From the NCBI RefSeq assembly GCF_021440085.1, contig NZ_JAKCPW010000009.1, positions 186,001 through 250,000 of the forward strand: a stretch of 64,000 bases of DNA, read 5' to 3'. Shown one piece after another: positions 17,989-26,340 of this stretch (the stretch's first letter is position 1; the number at the start of each line of letters is the position of its first letter). Both the position numbers and the translations under genes were made by a program. Below the pieces are notes generated by a model. The model was not told where the DNA came from, did no database searches, and saw only the letters and a program-made list of their open reading frames with translations. Origin of the DNA: Dyadobacter sp. CY261. Lineage in GTDB: Bacteria; Bacteroidota; Bacteroidia; Cytophagales; Spirosomataceae.

Positions 17989-19689
17989 ATGACCAATTAC
18001 CCATCCGATTTCAAAATTTTTATTATCTTGACGCCTATGACAACGTTAGCACAACCCTCTCAATCTCTTTCAAAAAAAATATCAACGTCCTTGGGTGCCT
18101 TGCGGTTCAGCACACTTCAAATCCTGGGATTTTTGCTGGTAGTGGCAGGCGCAATCCTGATCAACTATAATTACCTCAACCGGCTCGACATCATTTCAGA
18201 CGACGACGACCTGTATTTCTCCTTTGGCATGATGCTTTTGAAAGGTAAATACAGAGGAGCGGACGACGGCCCGCTTTATTATGGCTTTCAATTGCTATTA
18301 CAGCTCATTACCGATGACGCCATTCAAACCTTCTACATTAATTATATCGTTACCACCACCATACCTATCATTCTTTTCTACCTCTTGCTGAGAGCACGAA
18401 ACATAAATGTCTGGCTGGCGGTATGGCTGAGCCTGATGTTTATGTTTTCCAGTCTCAATTACCCACTGACTCCCAAGCTGACGCATTACGCCATTATTTT
18501 TTTACTGCTTGGCCTTCTCGCTTTCACGTACGCCGAAGACCTGGTACGGAAGTTCTTTTATTGCAGTTTATTCACACTACTTGCAGCTTATGCCAGACCT
18601 GAACTTTACATTGCCTGTTTTCTGCTTTCTGTCGTAACGGTTTTTATTTGCTTTCGAGCGAAAAAATGGGGTTACATCGTGGCAATCGTTGCGATTATCG
18701 TTGCTGCCGGATATCTCCTGGGAACACCTATCGGCGCCAGGGACCGAAGCTTCTGGACCTTCAAACATCACTTTTCCATCAACTACATCGAAGTGCATCC
18801 CGGATTGAACCTATCCCCGTGGAATCATTTCAATCAGATTACCACAAGTGCCTTCGGCCACAAACTGACGTCTATCAAAGATGCCATCCTGTCTAACCCG
18901 CAAATGGTGTTCTGGCATGTCAAGACGAATATTATCCGGTATGCCGGCTTGATCCCGCATTACTTGAAAGATATTATCTTCGACAGCATACAATTCCCCT
19001 TTCGAAAATATGTGCTTTTTGCCATGGGCGTAGCGGTATTGTTCCGGATGAATTACCGGCAAAGTTGGATGAATATCGTCTCGGCTTTCAAGAGAAATGC
19101 GCTCTTTCTGATCGTGTTTTTAATTATCCTTCTGCCGACCTTCATATCCAACTTCTTTATTTATCCGCGCCCGCATTACGTGCTCTATCACTTGTTCCTT
19201 TATTTGTACGTACTGGCATTGCTATGCAACGGCATAGAACTGAAAAAGTACCCTGCTGGCTACGCAAACTGGCCGAAACTCGCATTACTGTGCGGAAACC
19301 TGATTTTCATCATACTTCTTTTCATTCCGAAATACAAGGAGAACATTCAAAGCAAACCACTACCATCAAAGAATTTTGCTCTGATGCTTCAAAAATGCAA
19401 TATAAAAGGGCCCGTTTCAGCGCTGGGTGGCGACGCGCCTTTCTCTTATAACCGCTATGTTGGACTGGACTGGACGTTCCACTATTACGACATTATCCGC
19501 CCAAAAAATTTCGCCAAATGCCTTGCCGACTATAAAGTCAATTGTGTCATCATTAACGATAAAATGAATGGGTACTTCTTAAAAGACGCATCCTATCACA
19601 ACTTCCTGGCCCATCCCGAGTCAAAGGGCTTTTTGCTAATTAAGGAGACACCGAGCCACAAAGTCTTCGCCAGGAAGGACTTAATTTGA
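17989..19689 (+). CDS. Polytopic membrane protein, possible GT-C-type glycosyltransferase
   Basis: 566 residues; an alternative start at ATG 18037 would remove 16 residues. About ten hydrophobic segments span the first 450 residues, beginning with LQILGFLLVVAGAILIN. The loop after the first segment contains ISDDDDLYFSFG, an acidic motif placed where GT-C lipid-linked-sugar glycosyltransferases carry their catalytic Asp. The last roughly 130 residues are hydrophilic and probably periplasmic. No family is recognised with certainty. It lies between FG-GAP copies 2 and 3, in the same direction, and its stop codon is only 4 nt before the duplicated leader of copy 3, so it may modify or export these surface proteins (inference only). 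Confidence 0.6.
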   Translation: MTNYPSDFKIFIILTPMTTLAQPSQSLSKKISTSLGALRFSTLQILGFLLVVAGAILINYNYLNRLDIISDDDDLYFSFGMMLLKGKYRGADDGPLYYGFQLLLQLITDDAIQTFYINYIVTTTIPIILFYLLLRARNINVWLAVWLSLMFMFSSLNYPLTPKLTHYAIIFLLLGLLAFTYAEDLVRKFFYCSLFTLLAAYARPELYIACFLLSVVTVFICFRAKKWGYIVAIVAIIVAAGYLLGTPIGARDRSFWTFKHHFSINYIEVHPGLNLSPWNHFNQITTSAFGHKLTSIKDAILSNPQMVFWHVKTNIIRYAGLIPHYLKDIIFDSIQFPFRKYVLFAMGVAVLFRMNYRQSWMNIVSAFKRNALFLIVFLIILLPTFISNFFIYPRPHYVLYHLFLYLYVLALLCNGIELKKYPAGYANWPKLALLCGNLIFIILLFIPKYKENIQSKPLPSKNFALMLQKCNIKGPVSALGGDAPFSYNRYVGLDWTFHYYDIIRPKNFAKCLADYKVNCVIINDKMNGYFLKDASYHNFLAHPESKGFLLIKETPSHKVFARKDLI

Positions 19690-19753
19690 GCGCCTTCTGC
19701 TCATTACAGTCCCCTCTTGCTCATTGCATTGCATTTCAGGTCAATGGTATCAC

Positions 19754-19790
19754 GAAGTTTGGAAAGGCATTTGCCGCCTTTTCAAACTTC
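19754..19790 (+). repeat. Leader hairpin before FG-GAP copy 3
   Basis: Same 15-bp stem and 7-nt loop as at 13696-13732, conserved within the duplicated leader, ending 25 nt before the start codon. Confidence 0.6.
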
Positions 19791-19815
19791 TTCATGTACC
19801 CTAAATGCAACCACG

Positions 19816-21690
19816 ATGAGACACACCTACCAAAAATTGCTTTTACCCGTACTTGCCGCGGCACTGATTCTCGGCTGCTACGCATATCGGGACCATTTAA
19901 CAAGCACTTCGGCCAAAACCAGTTCACACAAAGCTTCCTTATCTAGGCAGGAGGGTGATGTGATCCCGCAAAACGCCCTTTCTCAAATCCAGCAAAACCT
20001 CTCCGAACGGGAATACTACATCACTTACGACAGCCTGAAAAATACCCTGCAAAGCCCTAACCGGAGCCACGGATTGAGGGCATATTACCAACCAGGCCAA
20101 CTCACTATCGTCAACCGCAAAGATTCGGCAGGCCACAATTTCAAATTACAACTGGTCAATGAAGGTGTTTATGCTGATGGCAAAAAGCTGTTCGAACCAC
20201 TCAAAACGGCCCAAACTGAACCTGATGGCAATAAACTGCACATCCGTCACAAAGGCTTTATCGAGCAATACATCAACGACCCAAGCGGCATTAGGCAGAA
20301 CTTTATTGTAAAGAATGCTCCCGAGGGTACAAGCAGCCTGCAAGTCAAACTGGCAATTGATGGCATGCAGGTTGCTGACTTGGGAAATAATGAGATTCTG
20401 CTGACGCGTCGAAGTGCTACATCTAATTCAGAACAACTCCATTATCGTGACCTGCATTGCTGGGACGCAAATCAAAAGCCGCTGGTTGCCAGCCTCGCTT
20501 ATGTAGGCGGCAAGATACAGATCGATGTCAATGTCGAAAATGCCGCTTATCCGGTCACCATCGATCCGCTCGTTGTAAACGGTAACCCAGCCAATGCGGC
20601 AACGTTGCTCGAAAAAGACCAGGGACTCGCCGCTTTCGGGTATTCCGTTTCAAGCGCCGGGGACGTCAATGGCGATGGATTCAGCGATGTCATCGTAGGG
20701 GCGCCCAATTACGACAAAGGGGAAACCAATGAAGGCGTTGCATTCGTATACCATGGCACAGCGACCGGCTTGGGTACTTCACCAGCCTGTACCCTGGAAA
20801 GCAACCAGCCAGAGGCTAAGTTCGGCAACAGTGTATCCAATGCCGGGGACGTCAATGGCGACGGGTTCGGTGATGTCATCGTAGGCGCTCCGATGTACGA
20901 CAAAAACGAAAACAACGAAGGAGCAGCATTCATTTACCATGGCTCTGACCTTGTCGGGATCAACACCCAACCGTTCACCACCCTGGAAAGCAACCAGCCA
21001 GACGCCAACCTTGGCCACCGCGTAGCCCTGGCAGGTGATGTCGATAATAATGGGTTCAGCGACGTCATCGTTGGGGCGCCCATGTACGATAACAATGAAA
21101 GCAATGAAGGTGCCGCATTTGTATACCACGGTTCGGGAACGGGAGTGGCCACACAGGCAGCTACCACATTGGAAAAGAACCAACCCGACGCTCAATTCGG
21201 CTGTTCCGTGAAAGGAGCCGGGGATGTAAACGGGGATGGCGTCAGTGACGTCATCGTCGGGGCATCTCAGTACGACAAGGGACAAAGCAATGAAGGTGCC
21301 GCATTCGTTTACCACGGATACACAAACGTCGGAATTTCGGCCGTCGTGGTTACAACACTAGAAAGCGACCAGGCCACCGCCTACTTCGGCCACTCGGTAT
21401 CCACAGCAGGCGATGTAAACGGGGACGGGTTTTCGGACGTGATCGTTGGCGCATATCAGTACGACAACGGACAAAGCAATGAGGGGGGCGCATTTGTATA
21501 CCACGGATCAGTTAATGGCATTGGTTCCGGCGTTTCAAAGCTCCTGGAATGCAACCAGGCAGGGGCACAGTATGGTGTTTCTGTTTCCGCAGCAGGGGAT
21601 GTGGATGGAAATGGCTACGCCGATGTGATCGTCGGTGCCAACTTCTACGATAATGGGCAAAGCAATGAAGGTGCAGCTTTTGTATATTAA
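19816..21690 (+). CDS. FG-GAP copy 3, 5' open reading frame
   Basis: 624 residues: signal peptide, N-terminal domain and six FG-GAP repeats, ending at the premature TAA. It could be translated and exported by Sec, but it lacks the seventh blade and the T9SS sorting domain. Confidence 0.5.
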   Translation: MRHTYQKLLLPVLAAALILGCYAYRDHLTSTSAKTSSHKASLSRQEGDVIPQNALSQIQQNLSEREYYITYDSLKNTLQSPNRSHGLRAYYQPGQLTIVNRKDSAGHNFKLQLVNEGVYADGKKLFEPLKTAQTEPDGNKLHIRHKGFIEQYINDPSGIRQNFIVKNAPEGTSSLQVKLAIDGMQVADLGNNEILLTRRSATSNSEQLHYRDLHCWDANQKPLVASLAYVGGKIQIDVNVENAAYPVTIDPLVVNGNPANAATLLEKDQGLAAFGYSVSSAGDVNGDGFSDVIVGAPNYDKGETNEGVAFVYHGTATGLGTSPACTLESNQPEAKFGNSVSNAGDVNGDGFGDVIVGAPMYDKNENNEGAAFIYHGSDLVGINTQPFTTLESNQPDANLGHRVALAGDVDNNGFSDVIVGAPMYDNNESNEGAAFVYHGSGTGVATQAATTLEKNQPDAQFGCSVKGAGDVNGDGVSDVIVGASQYDKGQSNEGAAFVYHGYTNVGISAVVVTTLESDQATAYFGHSVSTAGDVNGDGFSDVIVGAYQYDNGQSNEGGAFVYHGSVNGIGSGVSKLLECNQAGAQYGVSVSAAGDVDGNGYADVIVGANFYDNGQSNEGAAFVY

Positions 21691-21726
21691 GGATCTTCAA
21701 ACGGAATTAACAGTGCGGCTACATCT

Positions 21727-23880
21727 GTGCAGGAAAGCAACCAGATTAATGCTTACATGGGCTCTTCGGTGGCCAGTGCAGGCGATGTGAACGGGGATGG
21801 GTATAGTGATATTGTTGTGGGCGCCCATATGTATGATAAAGGGCAGGGGGATGAAGGCGCTGCGTTGGTGTGGCTCGGAGGAGCGAGGGGGACCAACATT
21901 TATTCCCAGGAAATAACTGGATATCAGGACTTCTGTTCCTTCGGACGGTCAGTTGCAAACGCTGGTGACGTAAATGGTGATGGTTTTAGTGACATTATTG
22001 TAGGCGCATACGAACACAACAGCGGGCAGGCCAATTCGGGAGCAGCATATATTTACTATGGCTCTTTACAAGGAATAAACCTCAACATGGTCACTAAAAT
22101 AGAAAATGTTGTAGGAAGCGGTGGTTTAGGCTTCTCAGTGGCTGGCGCTGGGGATGTAAATGGTGATGGCTTTGACGATGTTATAATCGGAGATATGAGC
22201 TATTTTGTTAGCTGGAACCCTCAAAAAGGCTTAGTTGAGGGAGCCGCTTTAATCTATTATGGATCGAATCAAGGCCTTATTACAAATACACCTTCTATCC
22301 TCAAAAACAGCCAAACGCAAAGTTCCTTTGGGTGGACGGTTTCCAGCGCCGGAGATGTTAATGGTGATGGTTACGACGATGTTTTGGTAGGCGATCCTAA
22401 TTATGATAAGCAATTTGACGAGGGAGCTGCATATGTCTACTACGGTTCCGGTCAGGGGATCAATACCGTAGCCGCAATTACATTGGAAGGAGATCAGCAG
22501 TCCGAACAATTTGGGGGAGCAGTGTCAAATGCTGGTGATGTAAACGGTGACGGCTTTGATGATATTTTGGTAGGAGCCGGTTTTTACAGTAACAACCAAT
22601 CCTATTCCGTTGCCGCATTTATATTCTACGGTTCAGGATCAGGAGTTAGTAATAACCCCACAATAATCGAAAATAAATTACCGGACACCTGGAATGGATA
22701 CAGTGTCTCCGGGGCGGGTGATCTTAATGGAGACGGATTTAATGATATTGCTGTGGGTATTCCCGACAACCAAGCAGGAGACGGAGGAACATTCATCTAT
22801 TATGGATCGTCAGCGGGTATAAATATAAATTCCTCCAAAACAATATTGAAAATTGGACAACCATCCTACTTCGGGAACTCCGTTTCGGAGGCAGGAGATT
22901 TCAATGGGGATGGATATGGAGATTTGCTAATTGGAGCAGTACAATATTCTCAGATTGGCACCGCAGCTTTTATATACCTTGGATCAGCAAACGGGGTAAA
23001 TTCACAGACTCCAATCACATTTGGAAACAACATAGCCAATTCAAATATGGGAGAATCGGTGGCGTATGCAGGTGATGTCAACGGGGATGGCTATTCCGAC
23101 GTTCTAATCGGAGCCACCTCTTACAATACTAAAGGGTCAGCGTTACTATTTAAAGGAAATAACGGAAATGGCCTCCGCAACAACCTCCGCCTCTACAACT
23201 CCGCCGATCTGCTAACCCCCATCAACCACACCCAATTTGCCCAAAACAACTTTGGAGCTGGCTTTTTCGCCAAGTCGTTCCTTGGACGTGGCAAAGGGAA
23301 GCTAGTATGGGAAACGAAGCCGCTGGCACAAGGCTTCTCCAAAGGAAGCAACAATGCCATCACCAACAGCACCCAGTCCACCGGTTCACAGAATACTTAT
23401 TCCAATCTGGGTTTGGCCGGTATTGAGTTGAAGAATGTAATCAGCAAGCAAGGCCCCTCGACCAAGGTGAGGGTACGCGTTAAATATCATCCTGCTTTGG
23501 CGCTAACCGGTCAGGCGTATGGGCCCTGGCGGTATCTACCCGCGTATTTAATGGGCAATAGTACAGCACCGGTGCCGGATAACACAGCCACTGATATGGC
23601 GGGGACCATCAAGAAGAAAGCAAACATGGAAGTCGAAGCATTGCGTGACCAGGTCGCAGTCTATCCCAACCCTGTCTCGGAACATCTGAAAATCGACATC
23701 AAAAATCCTGATCAGGTTCGGGCGATAGAGATCCTGACAAACGCAGGTTCTGTGATCTATCAGACCGCGGGATTCAAATCAGCCATTGACATGAACAGAA
23801 TTCCCAACGGAACTTATTTTGTAGTCATTACAAACCATGACGGATCGCAAACAACGAGGAAAATCCTAGTGACGAAATGA
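21727..23880 (+). CDS. FG-GAP copy 3, 3' open reading frame
   Basis: About 717 residues in the same frame as the 5' part, opening at a GTG. It holds FG-GAP repeats 7-14, the shared module and the T9SS sorting domain but no signal peptide, so a separate product would stay in the cytoplasm. Independent expression is unlikely. Confidence 0.35.
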   Translation: MQESNQINAYMGSSVASAGDVNGDGYSDIVVGAHMYDKGQGDEGAALVWLGGARGTNIYSQEITGYQDFCSFGRSVANAGDVNGDGFSDIIVGAYEHNSGQANSGAAYIYYGSLQGINLNMVTKIENVVGSGGLGFSVAGAGDVNGDGFDDVIIGDMSYFVSWNPQKGLVEGAALIYYGSNQGLITNTPSILKNSQTQSSFGWTVSSAGDVNGDGYDDVLVGDPNYDKQFDEGAAYVYYGSGQGINTVAAITLEGDQQSEQFGGAVSNAGDVNGDGFDDILVGAGFYSNNQSYSVAAFIFYGSGSGVSNNPTIIENKLPDTWNGYSVSGAGDLNGDGFNDIAVGIPDNQAGDGGTFIYYGSSAGININSSKTILKIGQPSYFGNSVSEAGDFNGDGYGDLLIGAVQYSQIGTAAFIYLGSANGVNSQTPITFGNNIANSNMGESVAYAGDVNGDGYSDVLIGATSYNTKGSALLFKGNNGNGLRNNLRLYNSADLLTPINHTQFAQNNFGAGFFAKSFLGRGKGKLVWETKPLAQGFSKGSNNAITNSTQSTGSQNTYSNLGLAGIELKNVISKQGPSTKVRVRVKYHPALALTGQAYGPWRYLPAYLMGNSTAPVPDNTATDMAGTIKKKANMEVEALRDQVAVYPNPVSEHLKIDIKNPDQVRAIEILTNAGSVIYQTAGFKSAIDMNRIPNGTYFVVITNHDGSQTTRKILVTK
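23170..23635 (+). repeat. Second direct-repeat block, second copy
   Basis: Near-identical to 17133-17598. The sorting domain that follows is different from that of copy 2. Confidence 0.9.
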
Positions 23881-23889
23881 CATTGCATA

Positions 23890-23935
23890 CAACAAAAAAT
23901 CCCGTTGCTGGTGTCAGTAACGGGATTTTTTGTTG
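23890..23935. terminator. Bidirectional terminator between convergent genes
   Basis: CAACAAAAAATCCCGTT and its near-exact complement flank a short loop, giving A-rich and T-rich flanks on both strands. It separates FG-GAP copy 3 from the leftward nucleotidyltransferase gene. Confidence 0.85.
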
Positions 23936-23945
23936 TTTATGGATT

Positions 23946-24845
23946 TCACTCCCACAACTTCGAAGGATAAATCCCCGCCTCATGCAAGGCACTCAAAGAC
24001 GCCTGCACCGATGGCTTATCCTCAGGATAGGTCACGCCGAACCAGTCGGAAGCGATGCGGAATACGCGGCAATCGCCCAGGCCATCTTTGATAATATGCG
24101 TCATCACGGTCGGGATATAGAATTCTGCCTTCGGGGTGTTGATATTTTCGCGGGCATATTTTTTAAAAAGGCCTTCGGTAATCGGGAACATCGACGGTTT
24201 GAAGCCCCAGAAGTTCATGGATACCGGCGTTTCCGGCGCGAGCTCGGTGCGGGTTTCTCCTTCTTCGAAGTAGATGACGCCATTGTCTTCAAAGATTTTG
24301 GTACGTTCCACGACAGATTCCAGATTATGGTCCTCGCGCTCGACGCACACGCCGCGTGACACAGTGCCGTTTTCCGACAATGTGCGTTTCAGCTCGTAGC
24401 CAATCATCGCGTGTTGCTTGTCGTTAGTATCGTTTTGCAGGAATTGCGCCATCGTTTCAAATGCATCGCGACCGTAAAAGTCGTCGGCATTGATCACGGC
24501 GAATGGCGTGTCGGTTTTATTCCATGCGCAAAGTGTCGCATGCCCGGTCCCCCATGGCTTGGTGCGTTCTACGGTGCCCAAATCTTCGGGAACGTATGAC
24601 TGAATACCCTGGATTGCAAAGTCGAAGTCAATCTTACCTTTCAGTTTTGGGCTGAAAATGGCCTCTGCGCTTTCCTTAATTTCCTGGCGTACAATAAAAA
24701 CTACCTTTCCAAAACCTGCGCGAATGGCGTCGTATAAAGAATAATCGATGATCGTTTCTCCGTTGGGGCCGAACTGGTCGAGCTGTTTGATACCTCCGTA
24801 CCTGCTACCGATGCCGGCAGCCAAAATCAAAAGAGTTGGTTTCAT
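23946..24845 (-). CDS. Sugar-phosphate nucleotidyltransferase (NTP-transferase family)
   Basis: 299 residues. The N-terminal LILAAGIGSRYGGIKQLDQFGP is the nucleotide-binding signature of the NTP-transferase superfamily, and PFAVINADDFYGRDAF supplies the metal-binding Asp pair. PWGTGHATLCAW lies in the base/phosphate-binding region. Such enzymes join a sugar phosphate and a nucleotide to give an NDP-sugar; Bacteroidota versions of this length often accompany amino-sugar kinases. No partner kinase is in the window, so the substrate is unknown. Cytoplasmic. Confidence 0.85.
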   Translation of the reverse strand: MKPTLLILAAGIGSRYGGIKQLDQFGPNGETIIDYSLYDAIRAGFGKVVFIVRQEIKESAEAIFSPKLKGKIDFDFAIQGIQSYVPEDLGTVERTKPWGTGHATLCAWNKTDTPFAVINADDFYGRDAFETMAQFLQNDTNDKQHAMIGYELKRTLSENGTVSRGVCVEREDHNLESVVERTKIFEDNGVIYFEEGETRTELAPETPVSMNFWGFKPSMFPITEGLFKKYARENINTPKAEFYIPTVMTHIIKDGLGDCRVFRIASDWFGVTYPEDKPSVQASLSALHEAGIYPSKLWE

Positions 24846-24917
24846 TCAAATGGATTTTAACGTTCCTTAATGCGGTGTGTAAAAGACGGATCAAAATAAA
24901 CCCATTCAAAACGATAA

Positions 24918-24952
24918 AAAAAACGCCCTCCGGATTTCGAAGCGCGTTTTTT
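24918..24952 (-). terminator. Terminator between the Fe-S carrier gene and the nucleotidyltransferase gene
   Basis: AAAAAACGC (24918-24926) and GCGTTTTTT (24944-24952) form a 9-bp stem whose A/T tracts provide a T-run on either strand. It lies 27 nt downstream of the iscA-like stop. Confidence 0.6.
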
Positions 24953-24978
24953 CAAAATAAAATATTTTAATAATGTAA

Positions 24979-25305
24979 TTATACCGCGAAGCTTTCGCCG
25001 CAGCCGCAGGTACGGGTTGCATTCGGATTGATGAACTGAAAGCCCTTTCCATTCAAACCGTCGGAAAAGTCGAGCGTTGTTCCCGCCAGGTATAGCAGGC
25101 TTTTCTTGTCTACGATAATTTTCACCCCTTTGTCTTCAAAAACCATATCATTCGGCTTCGAATCGGAATTAAATTCCAGGTTGTATGTCAAGCCCGAACA
25201 ACCGCCGCCAAGCACGCCTACGCGGATCTGATAATCTTCTTCAAAGCCGTCGGCCTTGCGGAGTTCTACAATTTTATTTTTGGCTGTATCGCTTACCGTA
25301 ACCAT
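24979..25305 (-). CDS. A-type iron-sulfur cluster carrier (IscA/SufA/ErpA family)
   Basis: 108 residues, the normal length. The three conserved Cys ligands are visible: one in GVLGGGCSGL and two in the C-terminal TCGCGESF. The protein carries or inserts Fe-S clusters in the cytoplasm. It lies alone between thrB and a nucleotidyltransferase and not in a suf operon. A good -7 box is 24 nt upstream, so it is probably transcribed independently. Confidence 0.93.
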   Translation of the reverse strand: MVTVSDTAKNKIVELRKADGFEEDYQIRVGVLGGGCSGLTYNLEFNSDSKPNDMVFEDKGVKIIVDKKSLLYLAGTTLDFSDGLNGKGFQFINPNATRTCGCGESFAV

Positions 25306-25328
25306 TTTTCTAATGTTTTATTACCTGT

Positions 25329-25336
25329 CAAAATTA
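25329..25336 (-). promoter_or_regulatory. Candidate -7 box for the A-type Fe-S carrier gene
   Basis: On the minus strand this reads TAATTTTG, an exact match to the Bacteroidota TAnnTTTG box, 24 nt before the start codon. No clear -33 TTG was found. Confidence 0.35.
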
Positions 25337-25395
25337 ACGTCATAGCCTTACCTGAAAGTTCACCGGATCACCAAAAACGCTATATTGATTTTGAA

Positions 25396-26325
25396 CTACA
25401 AAATCATGGCGCCGCCCTGGTTGATCGCCGACACGTGCATGCCCGATTCGATACCCACACTGGCAAAACGCGCCTGCATGGCTTTTCCGGCATTTTTCGC
25501 ATTGTCTATACCCTTGCTAAGAGCAAACATCGATGGCCCAGAACCGGAAATACTGCATCCTAAGGCGCCATTTGAAATAGCCGCCTGTTTCACTTCTTTG
25601 AATTCAGGAATGAGGATCGAACGAACGGGCTCGATGATCACGTCCACCATCGAGCGGCTGATCAAATCGTAATCTGCCTTCATGAGACCGGCTACCAAAC
25701 CAGCAACATTGCCCATTTGCGCGATGGTATTTTTCAACGAAACTTCGTTTCGCAATATAAAACGGGCGTCTTTGGTATTGATTTCAATATCAGGATGGAC
25801 GAGCGTGCAATAAAGATCGTCAGGCACAGGAATGGTAAAAATATCAAGTGGATTATAGCTGCGGATTACGACAAATCCCCCCAAAAGCGAAGGCCCGACA
25901 TTATCCGCATGTGCCGATCCCGATGCAATGCGCTCGCCTTCCATCGCGAAAGGCAGCAATTCTGTTCGGGTTAACGGATTACCCAACAACTCGTTCATGG
26001 CCACCACACCGGCCACTGCGCTCGCCGCGCTGGACCCCATTCCACTGCCCAAAGGCATATTTTTACGCAACACTACCTCGCAGCCAAGGTCTTTGATGCC
26101 GAGATGTTTCAGCAATGCCAGCATAACTACCGTCACCGAATTCTTTTCTGCCTGCCGTGGCAGCCGTCCCCCGTCGCCTGTAATCTCGGTAATGACAACA
26201 CCCGGCTCGTCCCGTCTGGTCAACTCAACCGTATCCCCTGGCTCCTGAATGGCAAACCCGAAAATATCAAACCCACACGACACATTAGCGACTGTCGCCG
26301 GCGCAAAAGCTTTTACTGAATTCAC
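25396..26325 (-). CDS. thrB: Homoserine kinase
   Basis: 309 residues starting at a GTG 15 nt after the thrA stop. The GHMP-kinase ATP loop PLGSGMGSSAASAVAG, the N-terminal FAPATVANVSCGFD and the C-terminal GCSISGSGPSMFAL are the three conserved motifs of ThrB. It phosphorylates homoserine in threonine synthesis. It follows thrA directly, but threonine synthase (thrC), which commonly comes next in this phylum, is not in the window. Confidence 0.95.
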   Translation of the reverse strand: MNSVKAFAPATVANVSCGFDIFGFAIQEPGDTVELTRRDEPGVVITEITGDGGRLPRQAEKNSVTVVMLALLKHLGIKDLGCEVVLRKNMPLGSGMGSSAASAVAGVVAMNELLGNPLTRTELLPFAMEGERIASGSAHADNVGPSLLGGFVVIRSYNPLDIFTIPVPDDLYCTLVHPDIEINTKDARFILRNEVSLKNTIAQMGNVAGLVAGLMKADYDLISRSMVDVIIEPVRSILIPEFKEVKQAAISNGALGCSISGSGPSMFALSKGIDNAKNAGKAMQARFASVGIESGMHVSAINQGGAMIL

Positions 26326-26340
26326 TGTAAATGGTTGTTT

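Larger units (their letters stand above)
19693..21890 (+). repeat. Long direct repeat, second copy
   Basis: Counterpart of 13635-15826. It begins 4 nt after the stop codon of the membrane-protein gene and ends after the seventh FG-GAP repeat of copy 3. It differs by two extra codons and short divergent patches, and it carries the nonsense codon at 21688. Confidence 0.93.
19816..23880 (+). pseudogene. FG-GAP repeat T9SS cargo gene, copy 3, interrupted by an in-frame stop
   Basis: Read as one frame the gene would encode about 1354 residues with the same order as copy 2: signal, N-terminal domain, fourteen FG-GAP repeats (six before and eight after the stop), shared module, and a T9SS type A sorting domain starting VYPNPVSEHLKI and ending TRKILVTK. 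Codon 625 (21688-21690) is TAA where copy 2 has GAA (15624-15626), a single G-to-T change at the end of repeat six. The frame then stays open to 23880, so there is no frameshift and no other damage. A truncated product would lack the sorting domain and could not be anchored by T9SS. Alternatives are a sequencing error, stop readthrough, or a silent allele restorable by recombination with copy 2. Confidence 0.8.

Noticed and set aside
21660..21730. Programmed frameshift in FG-GAP copy 3
   Set aside because: Both sides of the stop are in the same frame, so this is a nonsense codon and not a frameshift.
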